64,000 nucleotides of DNA from assembly GCF_029227915.1 (NCBI RefSeq), contig NC_079888.1:20626001-20690000 (forward strand), read 5' to 3'. Both the position numbers and the translations under genes were made by a program. The notes beneath the pieces were generated by a model. It did not search any database and was not told the DNA's origin. It worked only from the letters and a program-made list of their open reading frames with translations. The DNA comes from Hydractinia symbiolongicarpus. Taxonomy: Eukaryota > Cnidaria > Hydrozoa > Anthoathecata > Hydractiniidae. Every line of letters begins with the position of its first letter. Within the stretch, counting starts at the first letter, position 1. Positions 1-12,713 of the stretch are shown in pieces.

Positions 1-2367
1 ATGTTTTTAGCGATATTTTTTGATATTACTAGGTTGCATCGCTTTTAACAATGAAACGTTGAATGTGGGACTTAATTGAACTAACTTTGGACTGTGACCT
101 GATAAATGTGATAAATGAGACAATTGGACTCCAAGAAATAACATTCTTGTTAATTTGACGTGATTGCCGGAACTCAGCGATTACACTGGACTCTGTGGTA
201 GCGGTTCATTTAAGAATTAGGATAAAAAAGTCATTTTTTTTTGTGGGACCAATCCTAGCCGTTATCGCGCGCTGAAGAAATAGCGACAGTTTCAAAAACT
301 ACAGTTCATTGGCTTTCTAACGGTGTCAGTCCGTTTGAGTTACAACGTTTGGTTCACATATTCGTACCAACATGTATTTAGCGATATTTTTTTGATGTTA
401 CTAGGTTGCATCGCTTTTAACAATGAAACGATTGACTGTGGGACTTAATTGAGCTAAATTTGGACTGTGACCTGATAAATGTGACAAATAAGACAATTGG
501 ACTCCAAGAAATAACATTCTTGTTAATTTGACGTGATTGCCGGAACTCAGCGATTACACTGGGCACTGTGGTAGCGCTTCATTTAAAAATTAAGCTAAAA
601 AAAGTCATTTTTTTACTGTGGGACCTATCCTAGCCGTTAGCGCGCGTTGAAGAAAAAGCGACAGTTTCAAAAACTACATTTCATTGACTTTCTAACGGTG
701 TCATTCCGTTTGAGTTACAACGGTTGGGTCACATATTCATACCAACATGTATTTAGCGATATTTTTCTGATATTACTAGGTTGCATCGCTTTTAACTATG
801 AAACGATTGACTGTGGGACTTAATTGAGCTAACTTTGGACTGTCACCTGATAAATGTGATAAAGGAGACAATTGGACTCCAAGAAAAAACATTCTTCTTA
901 ATTTGACATGATTGCCGAAACTCAGCGATTACACTGGGCTCTGTGGTAGCGCTTCATTTAGAAATTATGATAAAAAAAGTCATTTCTTTATTGTGGGACC
1001 AATCCAAGCCATTATTGCGCGCTGAGGAAATAGCGACAGTTTCAAAAATTACATTTCATTGACTTTCTAACGGTGTCAGTCCGTTTGAGTTACAACGGTT
1101 GTGTCACATATTCATACCAACATGTATTTAGCGATATTTTTTTGATATTACTAGGTTGCATCGCTTTTAACAATGAAACGATTGACTGTGGGACTTAATT
1201 GAGCTAACTTTGGACTGTGACCTGATAAATTTGATAAATAAGACAATTGGACTCCAAGAAATAACATTCTTGTTAATTTGACGTGATTGCCGGAACTCAG
1301 CGATTACACTGGGCTCTGTGGTAGCGCTTCAATTAAGAATTAAGATAAAAAAGTCATTTTTTTATTGCGGGACCAATCCTAGCCATTATCTCGCGCTGAA
1401 GAAATAGCGGCAGTTTCGAAAACTACATTGCATTGACTTTCTAACGGTGTCAGTCCGTTTGTGTTACAACGGTTGGGTCACATATTCGTACCAACATGTA
1501 TTTAGCGATATTTTTCTGATATTACTAGGTTGCATTGCTTTTAACTATGAAACGATTGACTGTGGGACTTAATTGAGCTAACTTTGGACTGTCACCTGAT
1601 AAATGTGATAAAAGAAACAATTGGACTCCAAGAAAAAACATTCTTCTCAATTTCACATGATTGCCGAAACTCAGCGATTACACTGGGCTCTGTGGTAGCG
1701 CTTCATTTAGAAATTATGATAAAAAAGTCATTTTTTTATTGTGGGACCAATCCTAGCCATTATCGCGCGCTGAGGAAATAGCGACAGTTTCAAAAACTAC
1801 ATTTCATTGACTTTCTAACGGTGTCAGTCCGTTTGAGTTACAACGGTTGTGTCACATATTCGTACCAACATGTATTTAGCGATATTTTTTGATATTACTA
1901 GGTTGCATCGCTTTTAACAATGAAACGTTGAATGTGGGACTTAATTGAACTAACTTTGGACTGTGACCTGATAAATGTGATAAATGAGACAATTGGACTC
2001 CAAGAAATAACATTCTTGTTAATTTGACTTGATTGCCGGAACTCAGCGATTACACTGGGCACTGTGGTAGCGCTTTATTTAAAAATTAAGCTAAAAAAAG
2101 TCATTTTTTTACTGTGGGACCTATCCTAGCCGTTAGCGCGCGTTGAAGAAAAAGCGACAGTTTCAAAAACTACATTTCATTGACTTTCTAACGGTGTCAT
2201 TCCGTTTGAGTTACAACGGTTGGGTCACATATTCGTACCAACATGTATTTAGCGATATTTTTCTGATATTACTAGGTTGCATTGCTTTTAACTATGAAAC
2301 GATTGACTGTGGGACTTAATTGAGCTAACTTTGGACTGTCACCTGATAAATGTGATAAAAGAAACAA

Positions 2368-4578
2368 TTGGACTCCAAGAAAAAACATTCTTCTTAATTT
2401 GACATGATTGCCGAAACTGAGCGATTACATTGGGCTCTGTGGTAGCGCTTCATTTGGAAATTATGATAAAAAAAGTCATTTCTTTATTGTGGGACCAATC
2501 CAAGCCATTATCGCGCGCTGAGGAAATAGCGACAATTTCAAAAACTACATTTCATTGACTTTCTAACGGTATCAGTCCGTTTGAGTTACAACGGTTGTGT
2601 CACATATTCGTACCAACATGTATTTAGCGATATTTTTTTGATATTACTAGGTTGCATCGCTTTTAACAATGAAACGTTGACTGTGGGACTTCATTGAACT
2701 AACTTTGGACTCTGACCTGATAAATGTGATAAATGAGACAATTGGACTCCAAGAAATAACATTCTTCTTAATTTGATGTGATTGCCGGAACTCAGCGATT
2801 ACACTGGACTCTGTGGTAGCGCTTCATTTAAGAATTAAGATAAAAAAGTCACTTTTTTATTGTGGGACCAATCCTAGCCATTATCGCGCGCTGAGGAAAT
2901 AGCGACAGTTTCAAAAACTACATTTCATTGTCTTTCTAACGGCGTCAGTACGTTTGAGTTACAACGTCTGTGTCACATATTCGTACCAACATGTATTTAG
3001 CGATATTTTTTTGATATTACTAGGTTGCATCGCTTTTAACAATGAAACGTTGACTGTGGGACTTAATTGAACTAACTTTGGACTGTGACCTGATAAATGT
3101 GATAAATAAGACAATTGGACTCCAAGAAATAACATTCTTGTTAATTTGACGTGATTGCCGGAACTCAGCGATTACACTGGGCACTGTGATAGCGCTTCAT
3201 TTAAAAATTAGGCTAAAAAAAGTCATTTTTTTACTGTGGGACCTATCCTAGCCGTTAGCGCGCGTTGAAGAAAAAGCGACAGTTTCAAAAACTACATTTC
3301 ATTGACTTTCTAACGGTGTCAGTCAGTTTGAGTTACAACAGTTGGGTCACATATTCGTACGAACATGTATTTAGCGATTTGTTTCTGATATTACTAGGTT
3401 GCATCGCTTTTAACTATGAAACGATTGACTGTGGGACTTAATTGAGCTAACTTTGGACTGTCACCTGATAAATGTGATAAAGGGGACAATTGGACTCCAA
3501 GAAAAAACATTCTTCTTAATTTGACATGATTGCCGAAACTGAGCGATTACATTGGGCTCTGTGGTAGCGCTTCATTTGGAAATTATGATAAAAAAAGTCA
3601 TTTCTTTATTGTGGGACCAATCCAAGCCATTATCGCGCGCTGAGGAAATAGCGACAGTTTCAAAAACTACATTTCATTGACTTTCTAACGGTATCAGTCC
3701 GTTTGAGTTACAACGGTTGTGTCACATATTCGTACCAACATGTATTTAGCGATATTTTTTTGATATTACTAGGTTGCATCGCTTTTAACAATGAAACGTT
3801 GACTGTGGGACTTCATTGAACTAACTTTGGACTCTGACCTGATAAATGTGATAAATGAGACAATTGGACTCCAAGAAATAACATTCTTCTTAATTTGATG
3901 TGATTGCCGGAACTCAGCGATTACACTGGACTCTGTGGTAGCGCTTCATTTAAGAATTAAGATAAAAAAGTCATTTTTTTATTGTGGGACCAATCCTAGC
4001 CATTATCGCGCGCTGAGGAAATAGCGACAGTTTCAAAAACTACATTTCATTGTCTTTCTAACGGCGTCAGTACGTTTGAGTTACAACGTCTGTGTCACAT
4101 ATTCGTACCAACATGTATTTAGCGATATTTTTTTGATATTACTAGGTTGCATCGCTTTTAACAATGAAACGTTGACTGTGGGACTTAATTGAACTAACTT
4201 TGGACTGTGACCTGATAAATGTGATAAATAAGACAATTGGACTCCAAGAAATAACATTCTTGTTAATTTGACGTGATTGCCGGAACTCAGCGATTACACT
4301 GGGCACTGTGATAGCGCTTCATTTAAAAATTAGGCTAAAAAAAGTCATTTTTTTACTGTGGGACCTATCCTAGCCGTTAGCGCGCGTTGAAGAAAAAGCG
4401 ACAGTTTCAAAAACTACATTTCATTGACTTTCTAACGGTGTCAGTCAGTTTGAGTTACAACAGTTGGGTCACATATTCGTACGAACATGTATTTAGCGAT
4501 TTGTTTCTGATATTACTAGGTTGCATCGCTTTTAACTATGAAACGATTGACTGTGGGACTTAATTGAGCTAACTTTGG
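2368..4578 (+). repeat. Tandem trimer duplication, period 1122 bp
   Basis: Two nearly complete copies of a 3-monomer unit lie side by side. Shared private markers at 1122-1123 bp spacing include CATTTGGAAATTATG (about 2450 and 3572), AACGTCTGTGTC (2964 and 4087) and CAGTCAGTTTGAG with GTACGAACATG (around 3320-3370 and 4442-4490). Only a few mismatches were seen (for example GACAATTTC against GACAGTTTC). The match fades left of ~2368 and right of ~4578, so about 1.97 periods are present. Confidence 0.9.
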
Positions 4579-5746
4579 AGTGTCACCTGATAAATGTGAC
4601 AAAAGAGACAATTGGACTCCAAGAAATAACATTCTTGTTAATTTGACGTGATTTCCGGAACTCAGCGATTACACTGGGCACTGTGGTAGCGCTTCATTTA
4701 AAAATTAAGCTAAAAAAAGTCATTTTTTTACTGTGGGACCTATCCTAGCCGTTAGCGCGTTGAAGAAAAAGCGACAGTTTCAAAAAGTACATTTCATTGA
4801 CTTTCTAACGGTGTCAGTCCGTTTGAGTTACAACGGTTGGGTCACACATTCGTACCAACATGTATATAGCGATATTTTTCTGATATTACTAGGTTGCATC
4901 GCTTTTAACTATGAAACGATTGACTGTGGGACTTAATTGAGCTAACTTTGGACTGTCACCTGATAAATGTGATAAAGGAGACAATTGGACTCCAAGAAAT
5001 AACATTCTTGTTAATTTGACGTGATTGCCAGAACTCAGCGATTACACTGGGCACTTTGGTAGCGCTTCATTTAAAAATTAAGCTAAAAAAAGTCATTTTT
5101 TTACTGTGGGACCCATCCTAGCCGTTAGAGCGCGTTGAAGAAAAAGCGACAGTTTCAAAAAATACTTTTCATTGACTTTCTAACGGTGTCAGTCCGTTTG
5201 AGTTACAACGGTTGGGTCATATATTCGTACCAACATGTATTTAGCGATATTTTTCTGATATTACTAGGTTGCATCGCTTTTAACTATGAAACGATTGACT
5301 GTGGGACTTAATTGAGGTAACTTTGGAGTGTCACCTGATAAATGTGACAAAAGAGACAATTGGACTCCAAGAAATAACATTCTTGTTAATTTGACGTGAT
5401 TTCCGGAACTCAGCGATTACACTGGGCACTGTGGTAGCGCTTCATTTAAAAATTAAGCTAAAAAAAGTCATTTTTTTACTGTGGGACCTATCCTAGCCGT
5501 TAGCGCGTTGAAGAAAAAGCGACAGTTTCAAAAAGTACATTTCATTGACTTTCTAACGGTGTCAGTCCGTTTGAGTTACAACGGTTGGGTCACATATTCG
5601 TACCAACATGTATATAGCGATATTTTTCTGATATTACTAGGTTGCATCGCTTTTAACTATGAAACGATTGACTGTGGGACTTAATTGAGCTAACTTTGGA
5701 CTGTCACCTGATAAATGTGATAAAGGAGACAATTGGACTCCAAGAA
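4512..5746 (+). repeat. Tandem dimer duplication, period 748 bp
   Basis: The private markers GGAGTGTCACC, GTGACAAAAGAGAC, GTTAGCGCGTTGAAG and ATGTATATAGCG each occur twice, 748 bp apart (for example ATGTATATAGCG at 4860 and 5608). The copy relation begins just after 4512 and ends near 5746, where AATAACATTCTTG in the first copy is replaced by AAAATAATTCTTC. About 1.65 periods are present. Confidence 0.88.
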
Positions 5747-7370
5747 AAATAATTCTTCTTAATTTGACATGACTGCCGAAACTCAGCGATTACACTGGGC
5801 TCTGTGGTAGCGCTTCATTTAGAAATTATGATAAAAAAAGTCATTTTTTTATTCTGGGACCAATCCTAGCCATTATCCTGCGCTGAGGAAATAGCGGCAG
5901 TTTCAAAAACTGCATTTCATTGACTTTCTAACAGTGTCAGTCCGTTTGAGTTACAACGGTTGGGTCACATATTCGTACCAACATGTATTTAGCGAAATTT
6001 TTTTGATATTACTAGGTTGCATCGCTTTTAACAATGAAGCGTTGACTGTGGGACTTAATTGAACTAACTTTGGACTGTGACCTGATAAATGTGATAAATG
6101 AGACAATTGGACTCCAAGAAATAACATTCTTGTTAATTTGACGTGATTGCCAGAACTCAGCGATTACACTGGGCACTGTGGTAGCGCTTCATTTAAAAAT
6201 TAAGCTAAAAAAAGTCATTTTTTTACTGTGGGACCTATCCTAGCCGTTAGCGCGCGTTGAAGAAAAAGCGACAGTTTCAAAAACTACGTTTCATTGACTT
6301 TCTAACGGTGTCATTCCGTTTGAGTTACAACGGTTGGGTCACATATTCATACCAACATGTATTTAGCGATATTTTTCTGATATTACTAGGTTGCATCGCT
6401 TTTAACTATGAAACGATTGACTGTGGGACTTAATTGAGCTAACTTTGGACTGTCACCTGATAAATGTGATAAAGGAGACAATTGGACTCCAAGAAAAAAC
6501 ATTCTTCTTAATTTGACATGATTGCCGAAACTGAGCGATTACATTGGGCTCTGTGGTAGCGCTTCATTTGGAAATTATGATAAAAAAAGTCATTTCTTTA
6601 TTGTGGGACCAATCCAAGCCATTATCGCGCGCTGAGGAAATAGCGACAGTTTCAAAAACTACATTTCATTGACTTTCTAACGGTGTCAGTCCGTTTGAGT
6701 TACAACGGTTGTGTCACATATTCGTACCAACATGTATTTAGCGATATTTTTTTGATATTACTAGGTTGCATCGCTTTTAACAATGAAACGTTGACTGTGG
6801 GACTTAATTGAACTAACTTTGGACTCTGACCTGATAAATGTGATAAATGAGACAATTGGACTCCAAGAAATAACATTCTTCTTAATTTGATGTGATTGCC
6901 GGAACTCAGCGATTACACTGGACTCTGTGGTAGCGCTTCATTTAAGAATTAAGATAAAAAAGTCATTTTTTTATTGTGGGACCAATCCTAGCCATTATCG
7001 CGCGCTGAGGAAATAGCGACAGTTTCAAAAACTACATTTCATTGTCTTTCTAACGGCGTCAGTACGTTTGAGTTACAACGTCTGTGTCACATATTCGTAC
7101 CAACATGTATTTAGCGATATTTTTTTGATATTACTAGGTTGCATCGCTTTTAACAATGAAACGTTGACTGTGGGACTTAATTGAACTAACTTTGGACTGT
7201 GACCTGATAAATGTGATAAATAAGACAATTGGACTCCAAGAAATAACATTCTTGTTAATTTGACGTGATTGCCTGAACTCAGCGATTACACTGGGCACTG
7301 TGGTAGCGCTTCATTTAAAAATTAGGCTAAAAAAAGTCATTTTTTTACTGTGGGACCTATCCTAGCCATT
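5560..7370 (+). repeat. 1.8-kb segment, left copy of a 7-monomer-spaced pair
   Basis: This segment matches 8178-9988 at a constant offset of 2618 bp (seven monomers). Shared rare markers are ATGTATATAGCG, AAAATAATTCTTC, AGCGAAATTTTTTTG (5991 and 8609), TTGCCAGAACTC, TCATTCCG and AACGTCTGTGTC. The match ends at ~7370, where the left copy switches to CCATTATCCTGCGC and the right continues as CCGTTAGCGCGCC. The ~0.8 kb between the copies (two monomers) carries its own 746-747-bp duplication of the CCTGCGCTGAGG variant. Confidence 0.87.
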
Positions 7371-8177
7371 ATCCTGCGCTGAGGAAATAGCGGCAGTTTC
7401 AAAAACTACATTTCATTGACTTTCTAACAGTGTCAGTCGGTTTGAGTTACAACGGTTGGGTCACATATTCATACCAACATGTATTTAGCGATATTTTTCT
7501 GATATTACTAGGTTGCATCGCTTTTAACTATGAAACGATTGACTGTGGGACTTAATTGAGCTAACTTTGGACTGTCACCTGATAAATGTGATAAAGGAGA
7601 CAATTGGACTCCAAGAAAAAACATTCTTCTTAATTTGACATGATTGCCGAAACTGAGCGATTACACTGGACTCTGTGGTAGCGCTTCATTTAAGAATTAA
7701 GATAAAAAAGTCATTTTTTTATTGTGGGACCAATCCTAGCCATTATCGCGCGCTGAGGAAATAGCGACAGTTTCAAAAACTACATTTCATTGTCTTTCTA
7801 ACGGCGTCAGTACTTTGAGTTACAACGTTTGTGTCACATATTCGTACCAACATGTATTTAGCGATATTTTTTTGATATTACTAGGTTGCATCGCTTTTAA
7901 CAATGAAACGTTGACTGTGGGACTTAATTGAACTAACTTTGGACTGTGACCTGATAAATGTGATAAATAAGACAATTGGACTCCAAGAAATAACATTCTT
8001 GTTAATTTGACGTGATTGCCGGAACTCAGCGATTACACTGGGCACTGTGGTAGCGCTTCATTTAAAAATTAGGCTAAAAAAAGTCATTTTTTTACTGTGG
8101 GACCTATCCTAGCTATTATCCTGCGCTGAGGAAATAGCGGCAGTTTCAAAAACTACATTTCATTGACTTTCTAACAG

Positions 8178-9988
8178 TGTCAGTCCGTTTGAGTTACAAC
8201 GGTTGGGTCACATATTCGTACCAACATGTATATAGCGATATTTTTCTGATATTACTAGGTTGCATCGCTTTTAACTATGAAACGATTGACTGTGGGACTT
8301 AATTGAGCTAACTTTGGACTGTCACCTGATAAATGTGATAAAGGAGACAATTGGACTCCAAGAAAAATAATTCTTCTTAATTTGACATGATTGCCGAAAC
8401 TCAGCGAATACACTGGGCTCTGTGGTAGCGCTTCATTTAGAAATTATGATAAAAAAAGTCATTTTTTTATTCTGGGACCAATCCTAGCCATTATCCTGCG
8501 CTGAGGAAATAGCGGCAGTTTCAAAAACTACATTTCATTGACTTTCTAACAGTGTCAGTCCGTTTGAGTTACAACGGTTGGGTCACATATTCGTACCAAC
8601 ATGTATTTAGCGAAATTTTTTTGATATTACTAGGTTGCATCGCTTTTAACAATGAAACGTTGACTGTGGGACTTAATTGAACTAACTTTGGACTGTGACC
8701 TGATAAATGTGATAAATGAGACAATTGGACTCCAAGAAATAACATTCTTGTTAATTTGACGTGATTGCCAGAACTCAGCGATTACACTGGGCACTGTGGT
8801 AGCGCTTCATTTAAAAATTAAGCTAAAAAAAGTCATTTTTTTACTGTGGGACCTATCCTAGCCGTTAGCGCGCGTTGAAGAAAAAGCGACAGTTTCAAAA
8901 ACTACATTTCATTGACTTTCTAACGGTGTCATTCCGTTTGAGTTACAACGGTTGGGTCACATATTTATACCAACATGTATTTAGCGATATTTTTCTGATA
9001 TTACTAGGTTGCATCGCTTTTAACTATGAAACGATTGACTGTGGGACTTAATTGAGCTAACTTTGGACTGTCACCTGATAAATGTGATAAAGGAGACAAT
9101 TGGACTCCAAGAAAAAACATTCTTCTTAATTTGACATGATTGCCGAAACTGAGCGATTACATTGGGCTCTGTGGTAGCGCTTCATTTATAAATTATGATA
9201 AAAAAAGTCATTTCTTTATTGTGGGACCAATCCAAGCCATTATCGCGCGCTGAGGAAATAGCGACAGTTTCAGAAACTATATTTCATTGACTTTCTAACG
9301 GTGTCAGTCCGTTTGAGTTACAACGGTTGTGTCACATATTCGTACCAACATGTATTTAGCGATATTTTTTTGATATTACTAGGTTGTATCGCTTTTAACA
9401 ATGAAACGTTGACTGTTGGACTTAATTGAACTAACTTTGGACTCTGACCTGATAAATGTGATAAATGAGACAATTGGAATCCAAGAAATAACATTCTTCT
9501 TAATTTGATGTGATTGCCGGAACTCAGCGATTACACTGGACTCTGTGGTAGCGCTTCATTTAAGAATTAAGATAAAAAAGTCATTTTTTTATTGTGGGAC
9601 CAATCCTAGCCATTATCGCGCGCTGAGGAAATAGCGACAGTTTCAAAAACTACATTTCATTGTCTTTCTAACGGCGTCAGTACGTTTGAGTTACAACGTC
9701 TGTGTCACATATTCGTACCAACATGTATTTAGCGATATTTTTTTGATATTACTAGGTTGCATCGCTTTTAACAATGAAACGTTGACTGTGGGACTTAATT
9801 GAACTAACTTTGGACTGTGACCTGATAAATGTGATAAATAAGACAATTGGACTCCAAGAAATAACATTCTTGTTAATTTGACGTGATTGCCGGAACTCAG
9901 CGATTACACTGGGCACTGTGGTAGCGCTTCATTTAAAAATTAGGCTAAAAAGAGTCATTTTTTTACTGTGGGACCTATCCTAGCCGTT
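8178..9988 (+). repeat. 1.8-kb segment, right copy of a 7-monomer-spaced pair
   Basis: Partner of 5560-7370 at an offset of 2618 bp, with scattered single-base differences (for example CATTTATAAATTATG here against CATTTGGAAATTATG). It runs across the left boundary of the 20-monomer unit. The last monomer of region 1 and the first of region 2 were therefore already neighbours before the 7470-bp duplication. Confidence 0.85.
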
Positions 9989-10259
9989 AGCGCGCCTTGA
10001 AGAAAAAGCGACAGTTTCAAAAACTACATTTCATTGACTTTCTAACGGTGTCAGTCCGTTTGAGTTACAACAGTTGGGTCACATATTCGTACGAACATGT
10101 ATTTAGCGATTTTCTTCTGATGTTACTAGGTTGCATCGCTTTTAACTATGAAACGATTGACTGTGGGACTTAATTGAGCTAACTTTGGACTGTGACCTAA
10201 TAAATGTGATAAATAAGACAATTGGACTCCAAGAAATAACATTCTTGTTAACTTGACGT

Positions 10260-12205
10260 GATTTCCGGAACTCAGCGATTACACTGGGCACTGTGGTAGC
10301 GCTTCATTTAAAAATTAAGCTAAAAAAAGTCATTTTTTTACTGTGGGACCTATCCTAGCCGTTACCGCGTTGAAGAAAAAGCGACAGTTTCAAAAAGTAC
10401 ATTTCATTGACTTTCTAACGGTGTCAGTCCGTTTGAGTTACAACGGTTGGGTCACATATTCGTACCAACATGTATATAGCGATATTTTTCTGATATTACT
10501 AGGTTGCATCGCTTTTAACTATGAAACGATTGACTGTGGGACTTAATTGAGCTAACTTTGGACTGTCACCTGATAAATGTGATAAAGGAGACAATTGGAC
10601 TCCAAGAAAAATAATTCTTCTTAATTTGACATGATTGCCGAAACTCAGCGATTACACTGGGCTCTGTGGTAGCGCTTCATTTAGAAATTATGATAAAAAA
10701 AGTCATTTTTTTATTCTGGGACCAATCCTAGCCATTATCCTGCGCTGAGGAAATAGCGGCAGTTTCAAAAACTACATTTCATTGACTTTCTAAAAGTGTC
10801 AGTCCGTTTGAGTTACAACGGTTGGGTCACATATTCGTACCAACATGTATTTAGCGAAATTTTTTTGATATTACTAGGTTGCATCGCTTTTAACAATGAA
10901 ACGTTGACTGTGGGACTTAATTGAACTAACTTTGGACTGTGACCTGATAAATGTGATAAATGAGACAATTGGACTCCAAGAAATAACATTCTTGTTAATT
11001 TGACGTGATTGCCAGAACTCAGCGATTACACTGGGCACTGTGGTAGCGCTTCATTTAAAAATTAAGCTAAAAAAAGTCATTTTTTTACTGTGGGACCCAT
11101 CCTAGCCGTTAGAGCGCGTTGAAGAAAAAGCGACAGTTTCAAAAAATACTTTTCATTGACTTTCTAACGGTGTCAGTCCGTTTGAGTTACAACGGTTGGG
11201 TCATATATTCGTACCAACATGTATTTAGCGATATTTTCTGATATTACTAGGTTGCATCGCTTTTAACTATGAAACGATTGACTGTGGGACTTAATTGAGC
11301 TAACTTTGGAGTGTCACCTGATAAATGTGATAAAGGAGACAATTGGACTCCAAGAACTAACATGCTTGTTAATTTGACGTGATTTCCGGAACTCAGCGAT
11401 TACACTGGGCACTGTGGTAGCGCTTCATTTAAAAATTAAGCTAAAAAAAGTCATTTTTTTACTGTGGGACCTATCCTAGCCGTTAGCGCGTTGAAGAAAA
11501 AGCGACAGTTTCAAAAAGTACATTTCATTGACTTTCTAACGGTGTCAGTCCGTTTGAGTTACAACGGTTGGGTCACATATTCGTACCAACATGTATATAG
11601 CGATATTTTTCTGATATTACTAGGTTGCATCGCTTTTAACTATGAAACGATTGACTGTGAGACTTAATTGAGCTAACTTTGGACTGTCACCTGATAAATG
11701 TGATAAAGGAGACAATTGGACTCCAAGAAAAATAATTCTTCTTAATTTGACATGATTGCCGAAACTCAGCGATTACACTGGGCTCTGTGGTAGCGCTTCA
11801 TTTAGAAATTATGATAAAAAAAGTCAATTTTTTATTCTTGGACCAATCCTAGCCATTATCCTGCGCTGAGGAAATAGCGGCAGTTTCAAAAACTACATTT
11901 CATTGACTTTCTAACAGTGTCAGTCCGTTTGAGTTACAGCGGTTGGGTCACATATTCGTACCAACATGTATTTAGCGAAATTTTTTTGATATTACTAGGT
12001 TGCATCGCTTTTAACAATGAAACGTTGACTGTGGGACTTAATTGAACTAACTTTGGACTGTGACCTGATAAATGTGATAAATGAGACAATTGGACTCCAA
12101 GAAATAACATTCTTGTTAATTTGACGTGATTGCCAGAACTCAGCGATTACACTGGGCACTGTGGTAGCGCTTCATTTAAAAATTAAGCTAAAAAAAGTCA
12201 TTTTT
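10260..12205 (+). repeat. Trimer duplication nested in the 20-mer, period 1121 bp
   Basis: The markers ATTTCCGGAACTC, GCGTTGAAGAAAAAGC after a shortened GC run, ATGTATATAGCG, AAAATAATTCTTC and AGCGAAATTTTTTTG occur twice, 1121 bp apart (for example AGCGAAAT at 10853 and 11974). The relation ends near 12205, where CTGTGGGACCCATCC in copy 1 corresponds to TTGTGGGACCAATCC in copy 2. The same arrangement is present at 17730-19675 in the second 20-mer. Confidence 0.87.
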
Positions 12206-12713
12206 TTATTGTGGGACCAATCCTACCCGTAATCGCGCGCTGAAGAAATAGCGACAGTTTCAAAAACTACATTTCATTGACTTTCTAACAGTGTCAGTCC
12301 GTTTCGGTTACAACGGTTGGGTAACATATTCGTACCAACATGTATTTAGCGATATTTTTCTGATATTACTAGGTTGCATGGCTTTCAACAATGAAACGAT
12401 TGACTGTGGGACTTAATTGAGCTAACTTTGGACAGTGACCTGATAAATGTGATAAATGAGACAATTGGACTCCAAGGAATAATATTCTTCTTAATTTGAC
12501 ATGATTGCCGAAACTCAGCGATTACACTGGGCTCTGTGGTAGCGCTTCATTTAAGAATTAAGATAAAAAAGTCATTTTTTTATTGTGGGACCAATCCTAG
12601 CCGTTATCGCGCGCTAAAGAAATAGCGACAGTTTCAAGAACTACATTTCATTGACTTTCCATTGGTGTCAGTCCGTTTGAGTTACAACAGTTGGGTCACA
12701 TATTCGTACCAAC

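Larger units (their letters stand above)
1..9722 (+). repeat. Region 1: irregular monomer mosaic, 26 monomers
   Basis: Monomer starts are 1, 372, 747, 1122, 1496, 1870, 2243, 2618, 2991, 3365, 3740, 4113, 4487, 4860, 5235, 5608, 5983, 6357, 6732, 7105, 7479, 7852, 8226, 8601, 8975 and 9350. Three main monomer classes alternate: one with CTATGAAACGATTG, GTCACCTG and AAAGGAG; one with CAATGAAACGTTG and GAACTAAC; and one with GGGCACTGTGG plus GCTAAAAAAAG and GGACCTATCC. No single long period covers the region. Local duplications are listed separately. There is also a ~185-bp match between 1-185 and 1870-2054 (both carry the rare GTTGAATGTGGG). A 4-monomer-spaced similarity links ~560-1000 and ~2056-2500 (both with the rare TCATTCCG). 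No gene or other element is seen. Confidence 0.9.

Noticed and set aside
4733-4936. Plus-strand open frame of 67 codons, recurring at 5481, 10343, 11464, 17813 and 18934
   Set aside because: It spans the monomer boundary, starts at a GTG within the satellite and is open only where a 2-bp shortening of the GC run shifts frame. It recurs strictly at repeat spacing and its differences show no synonymous bias. Treated as accidental.
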